DNA of 33,112 nucleotides from Gracilaria domingensis (lineage: Eukaryota > Rhodophyta > Florideophyceae > Gracilariales > Gracilariaceae): positions 1 to 33,112 of the forward strand of contig VCMS01000405.1 in assembly GCA_022539475.1 (NCBI GenBank). Reading direction: 5' to 3'. This document shows positions 1 to 9,610 of this stretch, in pieces. The position numbers were made by a program, and so were the translations under genes. Position 1 is the first letter of the stretch; each line of letters starts with the position of its first letter. The notes under the pieces were generated by a model. It did no database searches and was not told the DNA's origin. It worked only from the letters and a program-made list of their open reading frames with translations.

Positions 1-1
1 C

Positions 2-271
2 GAAAGAGAAAGAAGACTCTATGAAGAGGAAATGGAAACTCGTAAGACGAAGGTTACCCCGGAAGGAGAAGATTATGAAGTATATACCTTGAGAAATGGA
101 AGAAGCCTTGAAGTTCAAGAGAAGATCACAGTTTTACTGGGTATCGTAACTATGTTGCGGCTCGCTATCCGAGCTCGCAACGGCCTAACTATTGAGTATC
201 AGCCTATTGGAGGAGCGGCACGAGTCACTCGGATTCCGGCTGGTTGCCCTTGTTCGCGAGTTGCGCAATGA
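2..271 (+). CDS. 3' end of an unrecognised gene, cut by window start
   Basis: The frame is open from base 2 to a stop at 269-271 and has no start, so it is the tail of a gene lying mainly outside the window. The first 40 or so residues are rich in Glu, Arg and Lys (RERRLYEEEMETRK) and look helical and coding. From about base 115 the composition changes. Another plus frame ends in YVAARYPSSQRPNY with a stop at 192-194 and looks more natural, so a frameshift between bases 90 and 130 is possible. The minus-strand pseudogene ends at 225, so the two are convergent and almost touching. No family is recognised. It could be a fragment of a mobile element or of a compact viral insertion; the sequence does not decide. 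Confidence 0.35.
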   Translation, partial: ERERRLYEEEMETRKTKVTPEGEDYEVYTLRNGRSLEVQEKITVLLGIVTMLRLAIRARNGLTIEYQPIGGAARVTRIPAGCPCSRVAQ

Positions 272-2225
272 GCGCATCGCGCATCTGCGCCACGTTACCC
301 GACGCTGTATCGGAGACTCCAGCCTCGTTGAGGAATTGAGCAATCACGGCAGCCCGCGCTTCGTCAGAGATCCCCGCGTTCGCGGCTTCGTTCGGTGTAA
401 CCGACGCCGCCATCGCGGGCGGAGCAGCACCCTCCTCCGGAGCGGATACAGGAGGCCCAGCTGGACCTGCGGGTATCGAAGCCGCCACAGGCGTGAGAGG
501 AACATACACCGGAGTCGGGATAGCAGCGTTCGCACCCCCCAAGGGCCAGGCAGTGCTGGAGCAGGAGTTGCACCCGCCGCAGGGGGCATTGACTGGATGA
601 CGTCCCCGTAGGCATCTTTGTTATCGGGGGCGTCATTCACCATGATGTTCTGGTCCCCCACGGGATGGAAGAATTCATCCGTCATGATGAAGCCCGTTGG
701 ATGCCCCGGAGGGATAACTCGCTCGGCGTTCCGCAGCATTTCCGCCTCGGCGTTGGTGATCGGTACGCGAGTCCACGGGTCATAGTAGATATAATCACCC
801 GCAAGCGGGGACCTGCGACTCGGAGAGCGGTTCACAGCGAGGTCACCCTCGTCGCGCTGGCTCTTTGAGCACGGAACCTGGTTCTAGTCGACAGTGTCCA
901 TCACTCGCAAGAGACTGATCAACTCAGATAGGTTTCCATTACCGTCAAGCGGGATTGTAAGATCCAAGGAGTGTATGAGCTGCCGCAAACGCGGAGGAAT
1001 GAACCAAGTCGATACTGGTCATAGACCTCGTTGAGGATGTATACGGCTGTGCGTGCCGCCCACTCCGTGAGCACGACGGCCCACCATCCCGTACACGGGT
1101 TCGTTACCAGCCTGCTGCCCACATAAGTGAGACACGGCGGGAGTTACACGTAACAACCACGGCAGACCTCCACTCACGCCCACACAAAGGGGAGAGGAAC
1201 ATATCTCCCATGCATGTGGTGCGGACGAATCCGGTTTGACTCCCTGTTTTGATACGGGATAAGGTAACCCCATCGGGAGCGAGCACGTCGTTCAGGACGG
1301 ATCATGTTCTGCAGAGAGTCAGACCGCGGTTGGCGAGGAAGGTAGCGTAATTCAGCACGCAGAAGCGGACGAGTCCAACACAGGAGATTCTGGTGTACGG
1401 GCGTGTTCTGATAACGTTCCAAAACACCGGCAAGCCGGGCAAGGTTCTCTCTATATTGGAATTCGCCGAGAGTTCGGTAAAACGCTACATCAAACCAGAA
1501 CTCCGTGGGGATAGGGCCCTCCGAGTACGTTCGCTACATTCGCATATGCGCTACGCGAATCATAGCCGCCCGAGCGGAGTTGTGCGACTGACCACGACCG
1601 TGGACGAGCGCTTGCATGGGGACGGTAACCCGGAGATGCCATTCAAACGTAACCGTCATCCAGACGTGAATTCCGCCTGGGGGATGACCACTACCGTTAG
1701 CGTATGCCTCGAAGAGGAAGCGCAGTGTCACGCCTCGCGGCTGGAACCATGGCGCCCGCAAAAACGGTGAAGGATTGGACCGGGGGTCTACATCCGCGAG
1801 CTCGTCTTAGGACGCCCACGCCCCGAGTTCGGGTTGAAAGCCGGTTGAACCGTAGGCACGGGAGCCATCCAGATCAACTGAGGCGCCTGCGTCGCAGCTT
1901 CCGCAGGCTGAACATCCGTCTGGGGAAGAGGAGCAGTATGAAAACCCGGATTGACCGGCGCAAGAGGGACTGTGGAAGCCGCAGAGGACGAGGGAGCACC
2001 GAATCCACCAAAGTATTGGTCTGACGGCCTGCTTTGCGGTTGATTGTTGCCCTGGTACGGATTGTTCATCGCAGTGATGGCGCGAGGGACCGAGGAGATC
2101 GGGAGAGAAGAAACGGGAAGACGACGACGAGGTATCGGAGGGGATACTACCGCGGAGCGCGTTGAGATCGATGGTTCGCTGTGTTCGCGTGGCGAAACAG
2201 GGGGAGAAGGATTGGAACCCAACAT
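225..2225 (-). pseudogene. Decayed unrecognised minus-strand gene, Pro/Ala-rich
   Basis: Successive minus-strand frames read like one damaged protein of over 600 codons. From the 5' side: 2225-1788 (Pro/Gln/Ser-rich, ends in TAG); 1761-1177, open except for one in-frame TAG at 1534-1536; a confused stretch 1176-1020 with stops in every frame I tried; 1018-543, open except for one in-frame TAG at 884-886; then, after a run of six G on the minus strand (535-540), the last part continues in another frame to a TGA at 225-227. One extra G in that run would keep the frame. The C-terminal 100 residues are Ala/Pro-rich, then helical. I recognise no domain. The alternating breaks suggest a pseudogene; sequencing indels in homopolymers or programmed recoding are alternatives. 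The convergent plus-strand frame ends about 30 bp away or overlaps slightly. Confidence 0.5.
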
Positions 2226-4531
2226 CGGAAAATATACTTAAACCCTTCAGAAAGGAGAAGGGAACGCGTTTGCGGGTCGTGGTCGCGCCTCAGGAGGGGG
2301 AGTTGTAGTGCAACGCTCATCGCGTTACTATCCCGCTATTGCGGTTCATATAATATCGCGGCATCGCCGGAGGTGACGGTACACACTATGAAGTGGGGAC
2401 GTGTAGCCCGTTCTACGGTGAATTGGATCCAATGTTGGATAGTTATGAAGTGCACAGCATTGCTGGTGAGTCACACACGTGTGGGAAGTTTGCACCCATT
2501 AGTTAAGGTATTTTACGTATTTATTTTAGATATTTTACTCTGCCACCTGACAGTGGGTCAGCGCCTCTACACTACTTAGTAGGTTGAGCTCAGCCCATTG
2601 TTGGGGGAGTAAACGAACAACCGAGTGTTCGGCTCTAACTTACCACCCTCAGTGTGTGATATCCTCCTTGCGGAGAGTCGCCACCATGTGTCGGGTTCGT
2701 TATCCGCCTCGCGGCATCATTAACACAGTACCGCTTGCGCGTCTTCACTTTTCGTGTGTGTTCGTTGGTTTTTGTCACTGTCTATACAGGTACCGCATAT
2801 TTGCGTGCCGGTGACTACCGTTCACTTGTTTTCCCACTCGTGCGGCTCTGCACCGCTAACGCGTGTCGTTGCCACTCTCGCGAGTGCTACCGCCCGTTGC
2901 GCTGACGTCATCTGCCGACTTGTGTCGTGATCTCTACCGCTTCACGCGTCTTCTTGGTTCGTCACTACCTCTCTACACCCGTTGTGACGGTGGCTCCCGG
3001 AGTTACGCCCGGCTCGTGCAGCTACCCTGAGAGGGGCTCTATTGCTGTGCCTACCCCATCGAGGGGAGGGTTCCGAACGCCTTCACGTCTACACTCGTCT
3101 CGCGGTTTGCACGGCACATATCCCTGTAGTAGCAATCAGCAGATCATTACGGGTAATTGGCTGTTTATTCGATGTCTAAAAGGTGCGGTGGCTGCCTTCT
3201 ACGCGTCTACACGGTGCACGTTTTGCATGCAGATGCTGCGCACAACACAGTGGCTGCGCTCTACGTGTTCTCACGGTGCGGTGGCTGCTCAACATGCGTA
3301 TACACTATGAAGCCGCCGTTCACAAGTCTACACGGTGCGCTACCTGTAGCTGCTTACCTCGTTTTTGCACAGCACAGCAGTTACGATACGAGCGTGCCCG
3401 CGGCGCGATAGGCGCTTACCATGCGTCTATGCAGCGCTGCAACTCCCATCGTCTTGCCGATAGGAAGCTATATTAGCTGACTACACGCGTGTTCAGCCCA
3501 ACGGTTTTGGCTTTGTACTACGCGTTTTTGCAGCACTGTCGTGGGTTTAATGGGCTCAATCTTGTGTAACTCAGTGGTAGCGGCTTGCGACTCTTCAAAA
3601 CGTAGTGGATGCAACCCATGCGTATGCTTAGGGAAATGGTTTCCAATTGTGGGCCTATACCGGCTGGTTGTTTTGTACTTTGGTTTTTGAAAGCGCGATG
3701 TTTTTGATTTATTTTTTAATAGCTCGCAACGGCAGGTTACTTCGCTTTTAAGCAGCTAGGTAATTGGCAAAATACGGTTTTAGCAAAAGCATACGAAATG
3801 ATTTTTGCTTATGGGGAATATATCGAGCGGAGTGGTTGCACGTTAAATGTTTATGCAAAAATGCGATGCTGATTTTACATTTCGTGATTCTTTTTTGGTA
3901 GTGAGCAACACAATTTGTGGGAAGTTGCGCACCCGTTGACCATGGCAAAGATTTTTTGTAAAGAGATAGGAATATATATCACTGGATAATAGAGCGTTAT
4001 CGTGTTATACTTTGCTTCAAAGCCTTCAACACGCCTTCTAATAGCTCCATGTTCTTAAATGCGCTCTGTAAGCAATTTTGAAATAGGGAGATTTTAAAAA
4101 TATGTGTGCCCTGCAAGACGGCTCTAAAACCGGGGTAATTTAGTTTTTTGAAGTTTCCCGGGCGACTGTATCCATACCCAATGAGTACAGCGCTGGGGCT
4201 CGTTCAAACACATCACGCAAAATGTTCGACGTTCACGGATGGCGCATCAGCAAGTGAGTCCGGCGGCGGTTTCGTTCCAACAGCGCGGACTCTACCAACT
4301 TGGCGCACACATACCTCTCAAACAATCCACGACCAGACGTTCAGAAATTGCGCTGTCGTCCCACTTCATCTGCTCCATCGCCTCTCCTCCGACAACTGGC
4401 ATGTTTGCTACTGCCTACTTCTCGCGCAATCTGGGCGGTCACTGTGCGACGTAAACGCTCATCGCCTCACAGAGCGCTAACTCATGGGCTAACACGTGCT
4501 CCGTCTAACACTGCTCTTCTAGCACTGAACC

Positions 4532-4816
4532 ATGCTTCTCATCAACGCCTCAGTACTTTCGCTCATGCTCCTGCTCTTCGCCCATCTGCCCGTCGTCACA
4601 GCAGCATGCCCGCCACTGACAAACCCCTCCTTAACATCGAGATGCCTTCCAGCTCTGGCAAATCATGCACAGAACCCTGAATACGACATTTGTGCGAAAG
4701 GTGTTTCCGCTTCTTGTGAAGATGTCATCCTCGCAATGTATCTCGGCACGTCCAGTACCAGCAGTTTTCTTTCATTACTATCCTTAACCCTTCCCGGTAC
4801 ATCAGATGAACGTTAA
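4532..4816 (+). CDS. Possible small secreted cysteine-containing protein (94 aa)
   Basis: The ATG is in the context accATGc. The first 23 or so residues form a classic signal-peptide pattern: a hydrophobic core (LSLMLLLFAHLPVV), then TAA just before the mature part. The mature part carries four cysteines (AACPP, SRC, DIC, SCED) and ends in a Ser/Leu-rich tail. No family is recognised. The length is short enough to arise by chance, no TATA-like or poly(A) signal was identified nearby, and overlapping frames in the same region are also open. It is listed because the signal-peptide-plus-cysteines layout is specific. Confidence 0.25.
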   Translation: MLLINASVLSLMLLLFAHLPVVTAACPPLTNPSLTSRCLPALANHAQNPEYDICAKGVSASCEDVILAMYLGTSSTSSFLSLLSLTLPGTSDER

Positions 4817-6070
4817 AAACGCTATCTGTGAGCTACTCGTTCTTTGTTGTAGGGATTGATGAGCGGAATGCGTCGCATTCGCTAGTGACAGCCGACGAGC
4901 TGTAAATCGTGTTCGTTCTGCCAACAGCATTCACACCCTGCTACCTGGGGAATTAAAGAGAGGTTGTGGTTAAAAATGTATAACAAAGTTACCTTTGTAT
5001 ACCGCACAAGAATCAATACAAGGGGCTTTTAGGATCATCGTAATGATTAGAAAGTCGGAAGAAATAAAGTTCAATTTATACAGTACTTCTCTGTGTGTAC
5101 TTAGTAGACCTACCTAATTAAACATGAAAATTTGGTTGAAATATTACTTTTCTATATATAACTTAGCTGACACGACTTAAATTTGCTGTTTTATAGCGAT
5201 TCAAGACTCAAAGATAAATGTAATTTGAATCTATCGATGCGTGTGCTGACAGTAGAGAAGGCAGTTTTTAATAGATTGATCTTCCTTCTAACAGTGTCAG
5301 CCAATTGGTAAAAGACTGCCTCTTTTTGTAGATACTTGCCTCTTTTATAGTTAAGTGCCTTCCATCATATTTCAGAACCTACATACACAGCATGTGCAGT
5401 AAGACGCCGAACAGTACGCGAGAGCTCAAAAGTCTGAATTGCTAGAAAATGTATGAAACGATAGTTTTGTATGAGTTCAGCGTGATCATCAGACAAAGTG
5501 TGTCCATTCCTAGAAACCAAAAAATGGCATCCTGGAGACTGGCACGCATCCTGGTTCCATGCTGCGTTTCATTGGAGTGGTGTCGATGAAAGCATAGTCT
5601 GGAACTAAGTTTTTTGAATAATTTTAGGACTTGGCCGCCTGCGAGCGCTGTACACGTATCTCGTCTCGTTTGGTTTCCGGCGAGGCTTTTTGGAGGCGTA
5701 TCAGGATATGGTGCGCCATGGCGCCAACACCATAACATGGTCACGTGTCACTCATTTCCAACGGCGCGTTTCCCGGTTCCTAGAACCACAGCCACTTATC
5801 CCGATGATGACCACCTATCTACAGCAGACGGCAGGCACAGATCCACGAGGCTGAACGATGGCGCGTCGTCGAGAAGCGTGAACAAGCAGTGAACCAAAGT
5901 GCCGTTCAAACGCTTCTGCGTTGCAGCCTGCTCGGCCTCTCAGAGGCGCATAACGACCTCGGACGAGATGGCAGTTCACGAACTGCTGGGGAGGCTTACC
6001 GACCACAGACGCCAATTGCGTCGCGCCAAGCCTGCGCTCTCCAGCAGTCGCGGACATGCACACATACAGC

Positions 6071-6146
6071 GGACATACAGCGCACATACGGCCCCGCGGG
6101 CGCGCAGCCGCGGAGCGCCCCAAAGGGGCGCAACTCAGTCTGAGTT
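6071..6146. repeat. Short direct repeats and two adjacent perfect hairpins
   Basis: Three close copies of acatacagcg or near variants (6062-6090) precede two back-to-back perfect inverted repeats: GCGCCCC-aaa-GGGGCGC (6115-6131) and AACTCAG-t-CTGAGTT (6132-6146). No gene runs through them. The pair lies about 130 bp downstream of the stop of the minus-strand frame at 6274. Confidence 0.6.
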
Positions 6147-6273
6147 ATCTATAGTAGGGGCAGTCATCTACTAAAAACAGGATTTCTACCTTTGCATATA
6201 TCATCTAGAAAAGAATGTGTATTTTATACATAACTGTGCTTTTGAGCAGAAGGTCAATAATACTTACTTCGGT

Positions 6274-7440
6274 CTAGTGATCGCAATCAGAGGGTTCCCT
6301 ATACACGTACGCTTTCCTCCTCGAGTGCGAACTACCATTACTGTTAGAGTCCTTTGAAGCACCTTCAACAAGATCTTCCTGGTGCGACCCCAAAATAATC
6401 TCGTATATTCTCATGACTTTCCTCAATGCACGTGAGGCTTGAAGATGAAATATATCGAACTCTAGAGGAATGCCAACTACATCCTCTACGCTGGTTTCTA
6501 ATCCCTTGACGACACGATCCATTATCTCCGTCAAGGGCTGCCGTAGCATAGACATATTGATCTTCTTCCGCTGCCGCCCATAACCTCTCTTGCGGCCATA
6601 TCTCTTACACTCGGCTTTTGCTCCCTGAAGAACAGCTGCGTGTGCAATGAATAAGGCTTCCTCAAGGCATATAGATGCGTTTTCATCAGATAACTCTGTG
6701 AGTATGTCGCAAGGGTGAAAACTGACAACCTCCCTGTTGTTATGATCTTGATGTAGTTGAATCCGCTCTTCAATTAGAAACGGAAGTATGGAAGGGTCTC
6801 GTCGTTGCTTCGAGATAAACGCACATCGCAATATGTATTCTGACATAGCGGACATGTGAAACACAACTTCCTGCATTTTCACATGTGTGTCATCTTCAAA
6901 CCATTCTTTCACTGACTTTCTGCTGTTTGTAGACGGGCTGAACATAGCAACTGCGTCCCTTCTCAGGGGTACCCGTTGCATTTTCTGGTTACCAATCGTC
7001 ATGTACCTCCCAAAAACCATCTTCAGACCCCAGTGGACCAAAGCGGATGACGGATATCTTCCCATTGCCTCGAAAATAACATGCGCTCCACCCCCAGATG
7101 GCAACCTCGCCGCTAAAGCGCATACGTTTTCCCAGAGGCGGACATCGCCTTTCTAATAAACACCTCCGTGCATGATAAGCCGAAAGTTATGCTCTGCATG
7201 CATTCGTCTGGCGAACTCCCTAGCGCTCAAGTTTTTCGATTTATCATCTTCTTCCTCGGGTTGCATGTTATTCGTAAACGGACCGTGTTCATCCATTGCA
7301 TTTCGTGTCCATTTTAACACAGATGGAATTGTGCCGCAGAGTACAACTTCAGGCAATGGACTCTCATGAATGTCCTTGTTCTTCTGAACGAAACCAGAGC
7401 TTGCTTTCGAAGCAACTTCCTTACGGCTACAAGGTTCGGT
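6274..7440 (-). pseudogene. Unrecognised minus-strand gene interrupted by one amber codon
   Basis: The frame is open for about 389 codons from just after a TGA at 7441-7443 to its stop at 6274, apart from a single in-frame TAG at 7153-7155. Composition looks coding on both sides of the TAG. The part before it contains VVLCGTIPSVLK, a Glu/Asp/Lys-rich stretch and an Arg-rich helix; the part after it contains HVIFEAMGRYPSS, a basic segment (KRYGRKRGYGRQRKK) and a hydrophilic Ser-rich tail. There is no obvious ATG at the 5' end; the first in-frame ATG is in NAMDE (near 7300), so an upstream exon or a lost start is likely. GTIPSV also occurs in the 556-aa protein at 25561-27231, so remote kinship is possible. 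Alternatives to a pseudogene are amber readthrough or a sequencing error. Function unknown. Confidence 0.5.
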
Positions 7441-8052
7441 TCAGCGCGCCCGGCAGTTGGGAGGCACCCGGCAGTTGGGAGGCCTTATCTTTTTACTAAT
7501 CCGATCTTTCACGCTTCTCCCAGCTCTGCGATGGGAACCGCACCCCAACTCGGCCGTTTCAGGGGACATCTGTCAATGGGAGCCAAAAAAAGAGTCACAA
7601 CCCTTTATCCAACGCTTGATATCGTACGTCGTGCAGAACCAACTTCCACAACAGTTGAAAACCGTTTAAAAGCCTCGTTCGGAGTTGCACAAAAGGGCTT
7701 CGGGCCTGCTGTTGCGTGCCAATGTGAGGACAGTTTCGTCGTAGAGGACAAGCAGCGCCGGGCTTGCAGGAAAGAGATTATTTTGGCCATGACAAAAAGG
7801 ACTGCTGGATCTCATAGAAAGCGGTATACTGACGGTACCCGTCAGTGTACCGTTGGTACCATTGGTACCAACAATGATTTGAGCAAAATACGTACCTATG
7901 CGGTTCCCGCATGTCAACAATCAAGAGCCATTGAAAATTTTAAACTTTCACAGAATATCTGTGTTTTCTTACACTGGAAGGCTTCCTGTGGCGCTGTGCT
8001 GTTTTCTCGTTCTGAGAATTTCTCGCCGTTACACCTGAACGGCTCAATTTAA
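7366..8052 (+). CDS. Long open frame of doubtful coding status (228 aa)
   Basis: An ATG-started frame of 228 codons opposite the 5' end of the minus-strand frame and running into the hairpin-rich region. Such length without a stop is unlikely by chance here, but the product has no recognisable domain, contains an 18-bp tandem duplication (7449-7484) read as PAVGRHPAVGRP, and crosses several perfect hairpins. It has no membrane segment or signal peptide. It may be a remnant of a gene or simply a stop-poor stretch. Confidence 0.2.
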   Translation: MNVLVLLNETRACFRSNFLTATRFGSARPAVGRHPAVGRPYLFTNPIFHASPSSAMGTAPQLGRFRGHLSMGAKKRVTTLYPTLDIVRRAEPTSTTVENRLKASFGVAQKGFGPAVACQCEDSFVVEDKQRRACRKEIILAMTKRTAGSHRKRYTDGTRQCTVGTIGTNNDLSKIRTYAVPACQQSRAIENFKLSQNICVFLHWKASCGAVLFSRSENFSPLHLNGSI

Positions 8053-8554
8053 GTACTGGCTTTGCGTGCCATCACATCTGTGTGACGCACCTGGTGTGGC
8101 TCGCAGGTCCTGTGAATTTCACAGTGTGAAAAAGCTCACGTTATCATCAGATACTGTAAGAACTTTAAACTCCTTCATCCAATCATCTTCAAGGAAAAGT
8201 GGAGTGATAGACCACGGCACGACTCAGTTGGTGCATGCCTTCGAGCGAAGGCACGTGCCTTGCGCCGTCGTCCCTTCGCTCTATCATAGTGATGAGGAAC
8301 AAGGAAGCTGCGCCCGAAAATGAGGTCAGACTGCGGTTTGCAGTCTGGAGAAGTGTTGTTCACGTCGCAGCTGCAAAATGCGACGTGAGCACGTCGCGCA
8401 TTGCGCATGTAGTAATATATAATACGTAGAATGCCCCCTCGGGCATTGTATGCATTATTTGTAACATTAAGCCCACGGAGTAATACTATTACCGAATATA
8501 TGACCGCAGTCCACTGCGAGTAACAGAATTATTTGGGCACCCGGAAAATAATTC
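7823..8554. repeat. Chain of perfect short hairpins
   Basis: Many perfect or near-perfect inverted repeats follow one another: 7823-7851 (13-bp arms, one G-T wobble, tac loop), 7852-7872 (GTTGGTACC/GGTACCAAC), 7898-7912 (ATGCGG/CCGCAT), 7949-7963 (CACAGA/TCTGTG), 8110-8124 (CTGTGAA/TTCACAG) overlapping 8117-8131 (TTTCACA/TGTGAAA), 8237-8252 (GCCTTCG/CGAAGGC), 8327-8347 (CAGACTGC/GCAGTCTG), 8361-8387 (CACGTCGCA/TGCGACGTG), whose right arm pairs again with 8390-8397, 8430-8447 (AATGCCC/GGGCATT), 8480-8492 (GTAAT/ATTAC), 8505-8518 (CGCAGT/ACTGCG), 8526-8554 (GAATTATTT/AAATAATTC). Loops are mostly 1-5 nt. No gene is supported in 8053-8554. Confidence 0.65.
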
Positions 8555-9330
8555 CCAATCGAAGTGCAATCACGGCGAATGCCTCGTTGGCTCGTTTCCC
8601 ACTACGGGCATCCTCAGGACCACCGACAGCTGAGTTATAAGATACTACCCGTGTCTCTCTCGCTGCAGGTGTTTGCCAGAAAATGTGTACACATTGATTT
8701 TGAGGCCTCGGTTTCTTTGGTGGTGTGAGAAGCCGACTAGTTGATATCGCAATGGAACCACAAACAAGCTGTGGATATTAAGAAAGTCTAATCAAGGCAT
8801 TTGTGTAGTTAGCGAGTTGTTCTGCAGCATGCTCATTTGCATGCACGCATGGTTGCAAGAGAACTGGCTCCAATTCGCGAGAAGAGAGTCGAACTCATTC
8901 CTTGAACACAAACAAGTAGCAACGAAATCTTTTGAAAGCTCGAAGCTTCTTTTGGAGGCAGAGTGAAGTCAACATTATCACATCCAGGCCTGATCACATC
9001 TATAGAGCTGGTGTTGAATGTGAAACAGCGTTGTCTACATACCCTGAGAGCACCGTCGTAGCTGGTGAGCGTAAGATGTAATTCCACTGTACGACCGTCT
9101 TTCCAGTTAGCATGCAAGCAAGAAAAGCTCTTGAGTAGCAGAAGTCCCTGACGAGCTTGTGTCTCCAGAGATCTATATCCGGGACAGCTGTAGGCTTATA
9201 CCGCGTGATCGCTAGCTATGGCGATGGAGACCGGTAGTGCGCAATCGCTGGTAAGATGCGACAGCAGGACGATAGTTGTAAGAAATCGCCGGTTCGAGCG
9301 CTGGGGCACCCACTGGGGCAAGATTTTCCG
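8555..9330. other. Intergenic, no supported gene
   Basis: I see no gene, tRNA or clear repeat here. A minus-strand frame at 8833-9117 (94 codons) has no recognisable features. The stretch ends at the iteron array beside the direct-repeat element. Confidence 0.5.
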
Positions 9331-9396
9331 TAGGACGCAATCGCTTGTGGACGCGATCGTTGATAGGACGCGATCGTTCGTAGGACGCAACGCAAT
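9331..9396 (+). repeat. Four 17-bp iterons next to the recombinase element
   Basis: Units start at 9331, 9348, 9364 and 9381, giving spacings of 17, 16 and 17 bp, with consensus taggacgcgatcgttcg and small changes. The array ends 28 bp before the left 122-bp direct repeat. Iterons of this size commonly bind a protein on one face of the helix; here that is inference. Confidence 0.65.
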
Positions 9397-9424
9397 CATC
9401 ATTGCGATCATTTCCGATAGAAGG

Positions 9425-9546
9425 CGACGGTTGACAGTTAGAGCTGTCAGCTGCAGTATGATGTGCTCGACTTGGAGTACCAGCTTATAGTACTCCGTCG
9501 CGGGTTTCGTTCCCCTGATTCCGCTCGTGTATTCCGCGACCCGTCG
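9425..9546 (+). repeat. Left direct repeat, cloverleaf-forming
   Basis: The ends pair (CGACGG 9425-9430 with CCGTCG 9541-9546) and close three hairpins: TGACAG/CTGTCA (9432-9449), GGAGTAC/GTACTCC (9474-9496) and GTCGCGG/CCGCGAC (9497-9540). The second and third hairpins and the closing stem abut with no unpaired base between them. It differs from the right copy at one base (ctgcag here, ctgtag there). A pre-tRNA was considered, but the unit is too long and has no canonical T-arm. Confidence 0.85.
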
Positions 9547-9557
9547 ATAGTGATCTG

Positions 9558-9563
9558 TTTATT
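9558..9563 (-). terminator. Likely poly(A) signal of the first recombinase gene
   Basis: AATAAA on the minus strand, 48 bp past the TAA stop of the recombinase gene and still inside the direct repeats, so the transcription unit fits within the element. Confidence 0.45.
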
Positions 9564-9610
9564 TTGTGCTTGGCTCTCCGATAGTTTGATGACTGTCTAT
9601 GTAAAAGCGA

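Larger units (their letters stand above)
2226..6273. other. Gene-poor stretch with decayed repeats
   Basis: No firm gene is visible except a possible small secreted protein at 4532-4816. From 2640 to 3560 diverged motifs recur (variants of cacggtgcggtggctgc, for example near 3180, 3275 and 3330, and variants of tacgcgt-t-t-ca), which looks like an old eroded tandem repeat. From 3650 to 5430 the DNA is AT-richer. Clear inverted repeats are GAATGCG/CGCATTC at 4866-4880, an ACAAAG/CTTTGT hairpin with outer GTAT/ATAC at 4978-5002, and a larger imperfect one with GCTGACA/TGTCAGC ends at about 5246-5303. GCGCCATGGCGC occurs near 5712. Confidence 0.5.

Noticed and set aside
3565..3625. tRNA gene (A-box-like taactcagtggtagcgg, weak B-box-like ggatgcaaccc)
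   Set aside because: No anticodon stem or acceptor stem pairs; the boxes alone are too degenerate.
9225..9325. tRNA gene suggested by ggttcgagc
   Set aside because: The five bases on either side of the would-be T loop do not pair and no other arms form.
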